This document shows positions 24,230-32,943 of a DNA stretch of 64,000 nt, in pieces (the stretch's first letter is position 1; every line of letters begins with the position of its first letter). The notes under the pieces were generated by a model. The model made no database searches. It saw only the letters and a list, made by a program, of their open reading frames with translations, and was not told where the DNA came from. The position numbers were made by a program, and so were the translations under genes. The DNA lies in contig JAJPGY010000003.1 in NCBI GenBank assembly GCA_021325555.1, positions 1 through 64,000 on the forward strand, written 5' to 3'. The stretch is from Pseudomonadota bacterium (GTDB taxonomy: Bacteria; Cyanobacteriota; Vampirovibrionia; Obscuribacterales; Obscuribacteraceae).

Positions 24230-25420
24230 ATGGACACGTACCTGCTCCTCTATACCGAGCCGCCCACCCGGGAGGTCTTCCGCAAGTACCGTCCCGGGCG
24301 CCTGATCTTTGCCGGCGACGTGGTGACGGCCGCGGATGAGGAGGTCTACGACCGCTGCATCCAGCTGCCGCCGGTGACCGACCTGCTGGGCACGCTGGCG
24401 TGCCTGGAACCGGTGGCCGCCGATCACGTGATCGTGCAAACTGAATACGGGCTTCTGCCCGGCTCCCTGCTGGCCGCTGCCAGGGGGCTGCCGGCGCCGA
24501 CGGTGGAGGCGGCCAACCTCTGCACCAACAAGTGGCTCTTCCGCAAGGCTTGCCAGCAGCAGAAGCTGCGGCAGCCGCAATTCGCCCTGGTGGAGAGCGC
24601 CCGGCAGGTGCGTGCCTTTGCCGAGAGCTTCCCGGTCGTCCTGAAGCCGATCGCCTCGACGCTGCAGCGGCTGGTGACCAAGGTGAGCAGCGCCGACGAG
24701 CTCGAGCAGCAGGTGGCAGACTTGCTGGTGGCAATCCCCGGCGCACCGGATGTGGTGCGCTATCGCCAGTTTGCCCGCTTCGCCGGGCTGGAAATGGGCT
24801 GTGATCCGACCCGGCAGTTCCTGGTGGAGGAGTATGTCGACGGGCCGCCGCTGGAGACGGATGGCCTGGTCTTTTCCGACCGCGTGGATCTCTTCGGGGT
24901 GACCGAGCAGGTGCACACACCGGCCCCGCACTTTTTCATCGAGGGCTATCTCTACCCCGCCGACGGGCCGGACGAGTATGGGCTGGCCGCGGCCTCGAAC
25001 GCGGCGGTGGCGGCCATCGGGCTGACCAACGCCGGCTTCTCCATCGAATTCCGGGGCAGCACCATCATCGAGGTCAACGGGCGCCTGGGCGAGGACGAGG
25101 GCTTCCCGGAGCTCTTCCGGGCCGGGCTGGGGCGGTACCCGATTGAGAGATGGATCGAGGGCGACACCGGCCGGTCGCAGCCTGCCGGACATCACGCCAT
25201 CGCCTACAAGTGCTGGTACCAGGGGGGACAGGTGCGCTCGCTGCCGGAGCCCGACGGGGCCGTGGTCCTGGTCACGCAGGGGCAGATGCTTCATAAGCCG
25301 CCGCATCCGGACATCTGGCCGCACCTGGCCTACGCGCTGGCCTCGCATCCGACCAGCAGCCGGGCTGCCTACGCCGCCGCCCGGGAACGGGTGGATTCTC
25401 TGCAATTCGAGATCGCATGA
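24230..25420 (+). CDS. ATP-grasp family ligase-like protein
   Basis: A 396-residue cytoplasmic protein. The N-terminal ~90 residues look like a Rossmann-type pre-ATP-grasp domain. The ATP-grasp core follows: PVVLKPIASTLQRLVTKV (~134-151), the nucleotide hinge RQFLVEEYVDGPP (~197-209) and the metal-binding end FRGSTIIEVNGRLGED (~270-285), comparable to ExNxR in carboxylate-amine/thiol ligases. The substrate is unknown. Its stop overlaps the next start (ATGA, 25417-25420), so ligase and FAD oxidase are probably translated together. The linkage suggests synthesis or modification of an amino-acid- or amine-containing small molecule. Confidence 0.75.
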   Translation: MDTYLLLYTEPPTREVFRKYRPGRLIFAGDVVTAADEEVYDRCIQLPPVTDLLGTLACLEPVAADHVIVQTEYGLLPGSLLAAARGLPAPTVEAANLCTNKWLFRKACQQQKLRQPQFALVESARQVRAFAESFPVVLKPIASTLQRLVTKVSSADELEQQVADLLVAIPGAPDVVRYRQFARFAGLEMGCDPTRQFLVEEYVDGPPLETDGLVFSDRVDLFGVTEQVHTPAPHFFIEGYLYPADGPDEYGLAAASNAAVAAIGLTNAGFSIEFRGSTIIEVNGRLGEDEGFPELFRAGLGRYPIERWIEGDTGRSQPAGHHAIAYKCWYQGGQVRSLPEPDGAVVLVTQGQMLHKPPHPDIWPHLAYALASHPTSSRAAYAAARERVDSLQFEIA

Positions 25421-26325
25421 AGATCCTGATCGCCGGCGCCGGCGTAGCCGGTCTTTCCGTCGCCCACGCCCTGGTGAAAGCCGGCGTCCGCCCGACGGTC
25501 GTGGCCAGGGACGGCGGTGCCACCGCCTGCGGTGCGGGAATCGTCAGCGCCCAGTTCTGGGACCCGCGGCTGGCCGCCCATGCCAGGCGCAGCCAGCAGA
25601 TAATCGAGTCGCTGCTGCCGGTCGTCCGCTGCGGCATGGCCCAGATCGCGCTTTCCGAGGAGAAGTCCGAGCTGCTTTCGCGCATCGAGGGCGTCGAGCG
25701 CCGGCTGCCGGAGGAGCTCCAGCGCGCCCTGGCCCACGACTTCCTGCCCCGGGTGGTGGCCGCGACATTTTCGCCCGGCGACTTCTACGTCGGCAATGAG
25801 CGCCTGCTGGCCGCGCTTGCCGAGGGCTCGCAACTGCTCAGGCAGGAGATCGAGGAGATCGGCCCCGGCTGGCTGAAAACCGGCGCGCGGGTTCTCGAGG
25901 CTGACTGGCTGGTGGTGGCCACCGGCGCCTACGGGCCCGGCGGCGTCCGCCGCTGCCTGACCCAGCTGGCCGCGCATCCGGCCCGCCTGCCGTGCATGTT
26001 CCACATCCTGGACAGCGGCATCTACGCCCGCCCGCACGAGCGGGGGGCGCTGGCCGGCGACGGCGACGCCGACTGGGACGGCAAGGTGGCGCCGGCCGTT
26101 ACCCCGGCCTTCCTCGAGCACATGGAAAGCCAGCTTTCAGGGATCCTGCGGGGAGGCGGCAGGCTGCAGGCGGTCTCGGCCGGCCCGATCGCCTGCACCG
26201 CCGACGGCCGGCCGCTCGTCGAAACCGCCGGCAAGAATGTGCTATTGTCCGGGTTCGGCGGGGACGGGCTGGCGCTGGCGCCGGCTTACGGCGAGGAGGT
26301 AGCCCGCCTGCTTCTGGAGGATTGA
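25417..26325 (+). CDS. FAD-dependent amino-acid oxidase-like protein (DAO family)
   Basis: A 302-residue protein with an N-terminal FAD-binding Rossmann motif (ILIAGAGVAGLSVAHAL, GxGxxG) and a C-terminal DAO closing motif (ACTADGRPLVE through VLLSGFGGDGLALAPAYGEEVARLL). Members oxidise glycine, D-amino acids or other amines with O2 or deliver electrons elsewhere. It is somewhat shorter than glycine oxidase/ThiO (~370), mostly in the middle substrate domain. It is coupled by ATGA overlap to the ATP-grasp gene and is six bases ahead of a polyamine-binding-protein-like gene, so an amine substrate is plausible. Confidence 0.75.
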   Translation: MKILIAGAGVAGLSVAHALVKAGVRPTVVARDGGATACGAGIVSAQFWDPRLAAHARRSQQIIESLLPVVRCGMAQIALSEEKSELLSRIEGVERRLPEELQRALAHDFLPRVVAATFSPGDFYVGNERLLAALAEGSQLLRQEIEEIGPGWLKTGARVLEADWLVVATGAYGPGGVRRCLTQLAAHPARLPCMFHILDSGIYARPHERGALAGDGDADWDGKVAPAVTPAFLEHMESQLSGILRGGGRLQAVSAGPIACTADGRPLVETAGKNVLLSGFGGDGLALAPAYGEEVARLLLED

Positions 26326-26331
26326 GCGCGG

Positions 26332-27432
26332 ATGAGCGGGCGGGCAGGGGATCTCGGCGGGCGGCGCCTGAGCAGGCGCCGCTTTCTCTCCGGGGCGGCG
26401 TCGCTGGGGGCCGCGCTGACGCTGGCCTCCTGCGCCGGCGGCCCCGCCCCGGAAGCAGCCGGGCAGCTCAACATCTACAGCTGGCCGGATTACATCGATC
26501 CGCGCATCATCCCCGAGTTCGAGCGGCGCTACGGCATAAAGGTCGTCTACGACACGGTCTCCTCGAACGAAGGGCTGCTGGCCAAGTTTCAGGCCGGCGC
26601 CTCCAATTACGACATCGTGGTGCCGTCCGGCTACATGGTCAGGCAGCTGACAAAGATGGGGCTCCTCCTGCCGCTGGATCGGGAGCGGCTGCCCAACTTC
26701 CGCCACATCTGCGAGCGCTTCCGCTCGGCGCCCTTCGACCCCGACTGCCGCTACTCGGTCCCCTACACCTTCGGCACCACCGGCATCGCCTACAGCCGCT
26801 CCGCCTTCCGGCGTCTGGGCGCCGCCGAGCCAGACGACTGGGACGTCTTCTGGGATAAGCGCCTGTCCGGGCGCATCACCCTGCTCGATGATCCGCGCGA
26901 GACCCTGGGCATGGCCGTCAAGCGGCGCGGGCACTCCTACAACACGGTCGACCCAGGAGCGCTCGGGCAGGCGCTCGCGGACCTCATCGAGCAGAAGCCG
27001 CTCACCATGTGCTACACCTCCGACCAGGTGATCGTCTACCTGGCCAGCGGCGACAGCCTGCTCTCGCTGTCCTTCAGCGGCGACGCCCATCAGGCGACCA
27101 GAACAAACGCCGATGTCAACTACATAATCCCCTCGAGCGGCGCCTCCATGTGGGTGGACAACCTGTGCGTGCCGGCTTCGGCGCCGCACAAGGACAGCGC
27201 CTACCGCTGGCTCAACTACATGCTGGAGCCGGAGGTGGCCGCGGCCAACGCCAACTACACCTGGTACGCGACGCCGGTGGCCGCGGCCGCGCGCTTTCTT
27301 TCGGCGGAGCTGCTTTCCAACAAGAGCCTCTACCCGCCGCCTGCGGTTCTGGACCGCTGCGAGGAGATGGCGGACCTGGGCAGCGCCATCTTCCTCTACG
27401 ACCGCCTGTGGACCGAGCTCAAGTGCGCCTGA
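26332..27432 (+). CDS. Tat-exported lipoprotein, PotD/PotF-like binding protein
   Basis: A 366-residue protein. Residues ~10-36 are a Tat signal (LSRRRFLSG) ending in a lipobox LASC. The mature part matches polyamine periplasmic-binding proteins: LNIYSWPDYIDPRIIPEFE, YDIVVPSGYMV, VPYTFGTTGIAYS, and the end MLEPEVAAANANYTWYATPV. Length is normal. It lacks adjacent permease or ATPase genes and is instead third in an operon after an ATP-grasp ligase and a FAD oxidase, with six bases between it and the oxidase. It may serve a remote transporter or present an amine to the enzymes' pathway. Confidence 0.85.
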   Translation: MSGRAGDLGGRRLSRRRFLSGAASLGAALTLASCAGGPAPEAAGQLNIYSWPDYIDPRIIPEFERRYGIKVVYDTVSSNEGLLAKFQAGASNYDIVVPSGYMVRQLTKMGLLLPLDRERLPNFRHICERFRSAPFDPDCRYSVPYTFGTTGIAYSRSAFRRLGAAEPDDWDVFWDKRLSGRITLLDDPRETLGMAVKRRGHSYNTVDPGALGQALADLIEQKPLTMCYTSDQVIVYLASGDSLLSLSFSGDAHQATRTNADVNYIIPSSGASMWVDNLCVPASAPHKDSAYRWLNYMLEPEVAAANANYTWYATPVAAAARFLSAELLSNKSLYPPPAVLDRCEEMADLGSAIFLYDRLWTELKCA

Positions 27433-27456
27433 GCGGCTGGCGGCGCCGGTCGGGGC

Positions 27457-27909
27457 TCACTTGAACTCGCAGATCACGAAGAACATCAAAAGGCACAGCG
27501 CCAGCGCCTGCAGGCAGATCGCCCAGTGCATCATCCGGTACTTGTGCCTGATGAGACCGTAGAGGCTGTCCAGGTCGTCGCCCGGCCTGGTGCGCTTCCT
27601 GTCCAGGTACCACCAGGACTCCAGCCCGGCATAGGCCACGGCCATGCCGAGGACGGCCGGGATAAAGACGAAGCGATCCAGGTTGTTGAGCAGCTCCTGA
27701 TGAGCCTGCGGCGGCACCACGTTGAGCACGGCGATGCAGGCGCCGATCAGCGGCACGCCGAGCGATATCTGATAGCGCAGGTTCTGGTTGACGTTGGAAA
27801 GCGAGTCACGGAAGAGATCCCGCTCCCACTTGCTGATCGAGGAGTCGGCGTCGACAAACTCCAGCCTGACCGTCTGCTTGCCGGTGTCGCTCTGGTCGGG
27901 GGCGGCCAT
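27457..27909 (-). CDS. small membrane protein, twin B
   Basis: A 150-residue protein with two or three hydrophobic segments: LGVPLIGACIAVLNVV (~45-62), FVFIPAVLGMAVAYAGL (~75-93) and a C-terminal span (ICLQALALCLLMFFVIC). It is a clear paralogue of the gene just upstream: both share LRYQ(I/L)SLGVPL, VPPQAHQELLN and a C-terminal (C/L)EFK or LEYK. The ATG at 27909 starts one base after the upstream stop. I do not recognise the family. Function unknown; possibly a heteromeric membrane complex with its twin. Confidence 0.65.
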   Translation of the reverse strand: MAAPDQSDTGKQTVRLEFVDADSSISKWERDLFRDSLSNVNQNLRYQISLGVPLIGACIAVLNVVPPQAHQELLNNLDRFVFIPAVLGMAVAYAGLESWWYLDRKRTRPGDDLDSLYGLIRHKYRMMHWAICLQALALCLLMFFVICEFK

Positions 27910-27910
27910 C

Positions 27911-28324
27911 CTATTTGTACTCCAAAAGGACAAAAACTCCGAGCAGGACCAGCCCCAGCCCCTGCAGGAAACAGGCCAGGTGGGCCAGCCGGTACTTGAG
28001 GCGCACCAGGTCGTAGAAGTGCTCGAACTCCTCGGGCGGGCTGGTGTGCCTGCCGTCGTAGTACCAGTGGGCTTCCAGCCCCTTGTAGAGGACGGCCATC
28101 GACAGCAAGACCGGGATGAAGACCCACCTGTCCAGCTGGTTCAGCAGCTCCTGGTGCGCCTGGGGCGGCACGATGTTCAAAACGGTGACACAGGCGAAAA
28201 GCAGCGGCACGCCCAGCGACAGCTGGTAGCGCAGCGTCTGGTTGGCATTGTTCAGCGCGTCGCGAAAGAGGTCGAAGTCCCACTTCGTGACCACGGTAAC
28301 CGTTTCCGCCCGGCTGTCCCCCAC
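27911..28324 (-). CDS. small membrane protein, twin A
   Basis: A 137-residue protein. I chose the GTG at 28324 because GAGGGGGG lies about seven bases upstream; longer readings begin in Arg-rich noise. It has the same plan as its downstream twin: a soluble N-terminus (KWDFDLFRDALNNANQ), two spans (LGVPLLFACVTVLNIV; WVFIPVLLSMAVLYKGL), a charged loop (SPPEEFEHFYDLVRLKYR) and a C-terminal span. Divergent from the HerA-like gene at 28480. Unknown family. Confidence 0.65.
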   Translation of the reverse strand: MGDSRAETVTVVTKWDFDLFRDALNNANQTLRYQLSLGVPLLFACVTVLNIVPPQAHQELLNQLDRWVFIPVLLSMAVLYKGLEAHWYYDGRHTSPPEEFEHFYDLVRLKYRLAHLACFLQGLGLVLLGVFVLLEYK

Positions 28325-28479
28325 GGCAAAGCCCCCCCTCGACCGACCATTATTAAAGTTAGCCGCTTGCCGGGCTGCCCGCAAGATCCTCCGGGGCGAT
28401 CTCTTCGAGCGCCGGCCCGCTTTTGAAATAATTGTCCAGGCTACAGGCCGGCCTCTTGCCAAGAGAAGGGGGGGGAGAC

Positions 28480-30957
28480 GTGCAGGACTTCGAGCAGCTG
28501 GGGGTGTTCTACCTTGGGCGGCAGTACAGCGCGCAGCGGCGGGCCTGCGGCGAAGGGCTCCTCCTTTACGACTCCCGCGACCTGCTCACGCATGCGGTCT
28601 GCATAGGCATGACCGGCAGCGGCAAGACCGGCCTGTGCATGGACATCGTCGAGGAGGCGGCGATCGACGGCATCCCGGTTATCGCCATCGACCCCAAAGG
28701 CGATCTGGCCAACCTGCTGCTCACCTTCCCCGGGCTCACGGCCGGGGAGTTCCTGCCCTGGATAAACGAGGACGACGCCCGCCGGAAGGGGATGACCAGC
28801 CAGCAGTTTGCCGCCAATGAGGCGCAGGTCTGGGCGGCCGGGCTCGCCGAGTGGGGGCAGTCCGGCGAGCGGATCGCCCTTTTGCGCCGGTCGGCCGACT
28901 TCGCCATCTTCACGCCCGGCAGCACGGCCGGGCTGCCGGTGTCGATCCTGAAAACGCTTGCCGCCCCGGCAGCCGCCGTGGCGGCCGACGGCGAGCTTTT
29001 GCGCGAGCGGGTGGCCGCCGTGGTAAGCAGCCTCATGGTTCTGGCCGGCGTGGAGGCCGACCCGGTAAAGAGCCGGGAGCACATCCTTCTGTCCAACATC
29101 CTGGCCGCCTCCTGGAAGAAAGGCCAGGACCTGACCCTGCCGACCATTATCGAGCAGATCCAGAACCCGCCCTTCAAGCAGGTTGGCGCCCTCGATCTGG
29201 AATCCTTCTACCCGGCCGCCGAGCGCTTCGGCCTTTCGCTTTTGGTGAACAACCTTCTGGCGGCGCCCGGCTTTGAGGCCTGGCTCACCGGCGAGCCGCT
29301 CGACGTGGGCAGCCTCCTGCACACGCAGGCAGGCCGGCCGCGGGTCTCCATCTTCTCGATCGCGCACCTGCGCGACGCCGAGCGGATGTTCTTCGTCACC
29401 CTGCTTTTGAACGAGCTGGTCTCCTGGATGCGGGCCCAGTCCGGCACCACCAGCCTGCGCGCCGTAGTGTTCATGGACGAGATTGGCGGGTTCCTGCCCC
29501 CGGTGGCCGCGCCGCCGTCCAAGGGCCCGCTCCTGAGCCTGCTCAAGCAGGGGCGCGCCTTCGGGGTGGGCGTCCTCCTGGCCAGCCAGAACCCTGTCGA
29601 CCTGGACTACAAGGCCCTGTCCAACGCCGGCACCTGGTTTGTCGGCCGCCTGCAGACGGAGCGGGACAAGCTGCGCCTGCTCGACGGGCTGGAGGGGGTG
29701 GCCCAGGCGGCGGGCGGCGGCTTCGACCGCCGGCAGACTGACAGCCTGCTGTCGGGCCTGACCAGCCGGGTCTTCCTGATGAGCAACGCCCACAACCGGG
29801 CTCCCGAGCTTTTCCAGACCCGCTGGACGCTCTCCTATCTGCGCGGCCCGCTGACCAGGGGTGAGATAAGGAAGCTCATGGACCCGCTCAGGGGGCAGGC
29901 GGCACGAGACAGCGGCGCCCGGCCGCCTGAGTCGGGCTTGCCGGCGGCCGGGGCGCGCGGGGAGCCGTCGCCGGTGCGCCCGGTGGTACCGCCGGAGATA
30001 CCGCAGTTTTTCCTGCCGCCGGCCGTGCCACCGCCGGGGGCCGGCGCCCTCCTGTACCGGCCCATGATCCTGGGCTGCGCTTCGGTGCGCTTCGTCGAGC
30101 CGGGAGCCGACCTCGACGTCTGGCAGCAGGCCAGCTTTCTGGCCCCCGTGCCTGAAGAGTCGCGGGCGCTGGCCTGGGCCGAGGCCGCCCGGACAAAGCT
30201 GGATCCCGGCTCCCTGCAAGACTCCCCGGCGGCGCCGGCCGTCTTCGCCCCGCTGCCCTCGCCCGGGGCCCAGCCCGGCAACTACAAGGTCTGGGCCCGG
30301 GAATTCGCCGCCTTCGTCCTGGCCGGCGAGAAGCTGTGGCTGCTCAGCAGCGAGCTCCTGGGCGTTCGCTCGCGTCCCGGGGAGACGCAAGGCCAGTTCC
30401 GGGCCCGGCTCTCGCAGCTGGCCAGGGAGAGGCGAGATCAGGCGGTGGAGGAGCTGCGCGCCCGATACGCCGGCCGGCTGGCCGCTCTTGCCGAGCGCCT
30501 TAAGAAGGCGGAGCAGGCCGCCGAGCTCGGCGAGCAGGTGGCGAGAGAGGAGCAGATCCAGTCGGCGCTGGCGGTGGGCGCCACCCTGCTGGGGGCGCTG
30601 GTGGGGCGGCGGCGGCTCTCGGCCACCGCGCTCGAGAAGGCATCCTCGGCCGCCCGCGGGCTCGGGCGGGCCTCGCGAAAGCAGACCGAGGCCGCCCAGG
30701 CGCGCGCGAGCATGGACGCCCTCCAGCAGGAGATGGACCGCCTGGAGCGGGCGCTGCAGTCCGAGGTGTCCGGGATTAAGGCAAGGTTTTCCGTGGAGAG
30801 CGAGCAGCTTCTGGCGGTGGCCGTAACGCCCAGAAAGTCCAACGTCTCCACGAGGATGGTGGCGCTGGTCTGGGCGCCCTATGTGCCCGACGCGGCAGGC
30901 AATCTCACGCCAGCCTGGCCGTCAGGCACGATGCCTCCTGCCGGGTCCGGGCAGTGA
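28480..30957 (+). CDS. HerA/DUF853-like ATPase
   Basis: An 825-residue protein from GTG 28480, which follows a purine-rich GGGGGAGA. Walker A is GMTGSGKTGLC (~43-53), and AIDPKGDLANLLL (~75-87) is typical of HerA/VirB4-like pumps. Walker B is VVFMDEIGGFLPP (~343-355), followed by the Q-containing sensor stretch VGVLLASQNPVDLDYKALSN. Residues ~500-540 are Pro-rich, ~640-790 are a long coiled coil (LAERLKKAEQAAELGEQVAREE), and the C-terminus is a short domain. Such ATPases move DNA or proteins. No nuclease partner such as NurA is adjacent. The 3' end overlaps the convergent gene by 53 bases. Confidence 0.85.
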   Translation: MQDFEQLGVFYLGRQYSAQRRACGEGLLLYDSRDLLTHAVCIGMTGSGKTGLCMDIVEEAAIDGIPVIAIDPKGDLANLLLTFPGLTAGEFLPWINEDDARRKGMTSQQFAANEAQVWAAGLAEWGQSGERIALLRRSADFAIFTPGSTAGLPVSILKTLAAPAAAVAADGELLRERVAAVVSSLMVLAGVEADPVKSREHILLSNILAASWKKGQDLTLPTIIEQIQNPPFKQVGALDLESFYPAAERFGLSLLVNNLLAAPGFEAWLTGEPLDVGSLLHTQAGRPRVSIFSIAHLRDAERMFFVTLLLNELVSWMRAQSGTTSLRAVVFMDEIGGFLPPVAAPPSKGPLLSLLKQGRAFGVGVLLASQNPVDLDYKALSNAGTWFVGRLQTERDKLRLLDGLEGVAQAAGGGFDRRQTDSLLSGLTSRVFLMSNAHNRAPELFQTRWTLSYLRGPLTRGEIRKLMDPLRGQAARDSGARPPESGLPAAGARGEPSPVRPVVPPEIPQFFLPPAVPPPGAGALLYRPMILGCASVRFVEPGADLDVWQQASFLAPVPEESRALAWAEAARTKLDPGSLQDSPAAPAVFAPLPSPGAQPGNYKVWAREFAAFVLAGEKLWLLSSELLGVRSRPGETQGQFRARLSQLARERRDQAVEELRARYAGRLAALAERLKKAEQAAELGEQVAREEQIQSALAVGATLLGALVGRRRLSATALEKASSAARGLGRASRKQTEAAQARASMDALQQEMDRLERALQSEVSGIKARFSVESEQLLAVAVTPRKSNVSTRMVALVWAPYVPDAAGNLTPAWPSGTMPPAGSGQ

Positions 30958-31954
30958 CATCAGGGCGGTGGTGCCACCACCAGCGGCGCATGAACTGGCT
31001 CTCCTGCCAGGAGGTGGCGTCGGGGTTCTGCAGCCGCCAGAGCCGGAAAGCCTCCTGCCAGGCCAGGAATCGCTCCAGCGCAGCCTGCTCATCGCGCAGC
31101 TGGCGGGCGGCATTCATCTGCCGCTGCCAGGAGTCAAGCTCGGCCTGACGCTTGTCGCGGGCGGGGTCGCCGGTCGAGCCGGGCAGGGCCGGCACCGCCC
31201 CGGCTGTCGCGGGCGATGCGCGCCTGTCCAGGGCTCGCAGCCCCGCCTCCAGCCTGGCCGAGGGATTGAACAGGCTCAGGTGCGCGTTGGTCGGTTCGTC
31301 GCCCTGCAGGAAGTGGTCCCAGATCCGCCCCCCGGCGTGGGCGGCGGCCATGCCGGCCACCTTCCAGGTCCAGGGGATACGCGGGCACATTATCGCCAGC
31401 CCGAGCAGGTCGCCTGTCAGGGTGCCGATCTTGATGTGGTCGCTCGGATAAAGCACCCGATCGACGAGCACGTTCACCGCCGTTACCGCAGTGACGGCGC
31501 CCAGGTTGCGGCGGCGGCCGCGGCCCTCGATGGCCCGCAGCGCCTGCATCTGCTGGGCGGTGGCGCCAAAGTTGCCCATCTCCTGCACGCCGCCCCCGGC
31601 AGGCAGGATATCCTCGATGTCCGCCAGCAAGGCCGCCTCCGGCGCCGTACGCGGCTCCATGTGCACGGCCCAGCGCCGTCCCACGTACCGGTAGGCCAGC
31701 GTTCGCACCCCGTGAAAGATCCAGCGGTCGCGGGCGGCCAGGGCATCGCAGATCTCACCCTGCCGGAAGCGCAGCGCATCCCAGTAGGTGGGGGGCGGCG
31801 CGGCAACCTCTTCGCTCGTGCGGGCAGACGGAATCCGGGCCCCGCTCATGTCCACCCCCGGGCAGGCCGCCTGGGCCAGCACCTGGTTGTGGAGGCCGCT
31901 TTCCGGGCAGCCGTCGCTTTCGCCGCCATCGGTTGTCTCGAATCGCTCGCGCAT
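30905..31954 (-). CDS. uncharacterised protein with Trp/Arg-rich C-terminus
   Basis: A 349-residue protein without a clear signal peptide. The start MRERFETTDGG is the first Met in the frame. Features visible: a middle part rich in Ala and Gly (IEDILPAGGGVQEMGNFGATAQQ), possible short hydrophobic stretches (GTLTGDLLGLAIMCPRIPW), and a C-terminal helical half (~270-345) rich in Gln, Arg and Trp (RLWRLQNPDATSW, RRWWWHHR). I do not recognise the family. It overlaps the convergent HerA-like gene tail to tail by 53 bases, so one or both 3' ends evolved by extension. Confidence 0.55.
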   Translation of the reverse strand: MRERFETTDGGESDGCPESGLHNQVLAQAACPGVDMSGARIPSARTSEEVAAPPPTYWDALRFRQGEICDALAARDRWIFHGVRTLAYRYVGRRWAVHMEPRTAPEAALLADIEDILPAGGGVQEMGNFGATAQQMQALRAIEGRGRRRNLGAVTAVTAVNVLVDRVLYPSDHIKIGTLTGDLLGLAIMCPRIPWTWKVAGMAAAHAGGRIWDHFLQGDEPTNAHLSLFNPSARLEAGLRALDRRASPATAGAVPALPGSTGDPARDKRQAELDSWQRQMNAARQLRDEQAALERFLAWQEAFRLWRLQNPDATSWQESQFMRRWWWHHRPDVTARTRQEASCLTARLA

Positions 31955-32082
31955 GAAGCACCCACGGGAGCCGGACCGGCGGCCGCCTGTCGCCGGCGAC
32001 CAGGCCTTCCCTCGGCTCCCTGGCGATCGTAGACGGATCCGGGCAGCCGGTGAATGCGCAATTCAACCTTTTTCTTCCCCGC

Positions 32083-32769
32083 CTAGCCTGCCTGCTGATA
32101 GGCGGCCAGCCGCTTGCCCTCCTTGCGGATCACCTTGTATATGGCCCGCCGGGTGGAATCGAGCCGTTTGACGCTTTTCTGCAGGTCCACCGACAGGGAG
32201 GCGATGGCATCGTTGTCATAGGGGGGCGCGGCCGTGAGCTGATCGAGCCTGGCCAGCCCGGCGGCGGCGGCATTCACCTGCTCGACCCAGGCCTGGAATT
32301 CCGGCTTCAGCCTCTCCCTTATCTCGTCCGGCAGGTCGAGCTGCCGGCTGCCGGCCAGAAACTCGTCCACATCCTTTTTCAGGTAGTCGATGGTCGGTCG
32401 GATCTGGGCCATGGCCCGGTCCACGCGGTCCTTGCGGGCCGGCTGTCTCGGTCCGGCCGGCATGGTGGCGACGGGAATGTTGATCACGATCCCGGGACCG
32501 ACCACGTCGGGCTGGGTAACGATTGTGACCGGTTGAATCGTCACCTCGTCATAAAGGCTGCTCGCCCCCTTCAACACCTGCTTGAGGTCGAGACCGACGT
32601 CGCGCAGCTGCTCGAGGCTGAGCTCCACCTTCTGCACGCCGCCCTTGAGCCCGGGCCCGGCAGCCCCGCCCGTCTCGGCGGCAGCCGGCGCCGCGCCGCC
32701 GGGCTGGAGCGGCAAGACAAACGCGGCCGCCAAAAGAAGCAGGGCAAGGCTATTGATCGTTCTCTTCAA
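32083..32769 (-). CDS. secreted helical protein of unknown function
   Basis: A 228-residue protein with a signal peptide (MKRTINSLALLLLAAAFVLP, then an Ala/Gly-rich stretch). The mature part has a strand segment (TIQPVTIVTQPDVVGPGIVINI, ~97-118) and then long charged helices (~135-225) with heptad-like spacing (IASLSVDLQKSVKRLDSTRRAIYKV in part). No catalytic motif is seen. Single gene between an uncharacterised gene and the AbiEi-like regulator, all on the minus strand with gaps of 128 and 174 bases. Confidence 0.6.
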   Translation of the reverse strand: MKRTINSLALLLLAAAFVLPLQPGGAAPAAAETGGAAGPGLKGGVQKVELSLEQLRDVGLDLKQVLKGASSLYDEVTIQPVTIVTQPDVVGPGIVINIPVATMPAGPRQPARKDRVDRAMAQIRPTIDYLKKDVDEFLAGSRQLDLPDEIRERLKPEFQAWVEQVNAAAAGLARLDQLTAAPPYDNDAIASLSVDLQKSVKRLDSTRRAIYKVIRKEGKRLAAYQQAG

Positions 32770-32943
32770 GGTAAAAGCGCTCCTTCGAGGATCGGTGATG
32801 GTGACCTGCCGCCGCCGCCCTCACCGGCGCGGGCAGGCGTGCCGCACAGATCGCCCTTCTCCCTGGCGACCCCGGCAGAGCGAGCACCACCGCCGACGGG
32901 AACATGATCCTACCACCGCCGGCGGCAGTTCAGGAGGCAGCAT

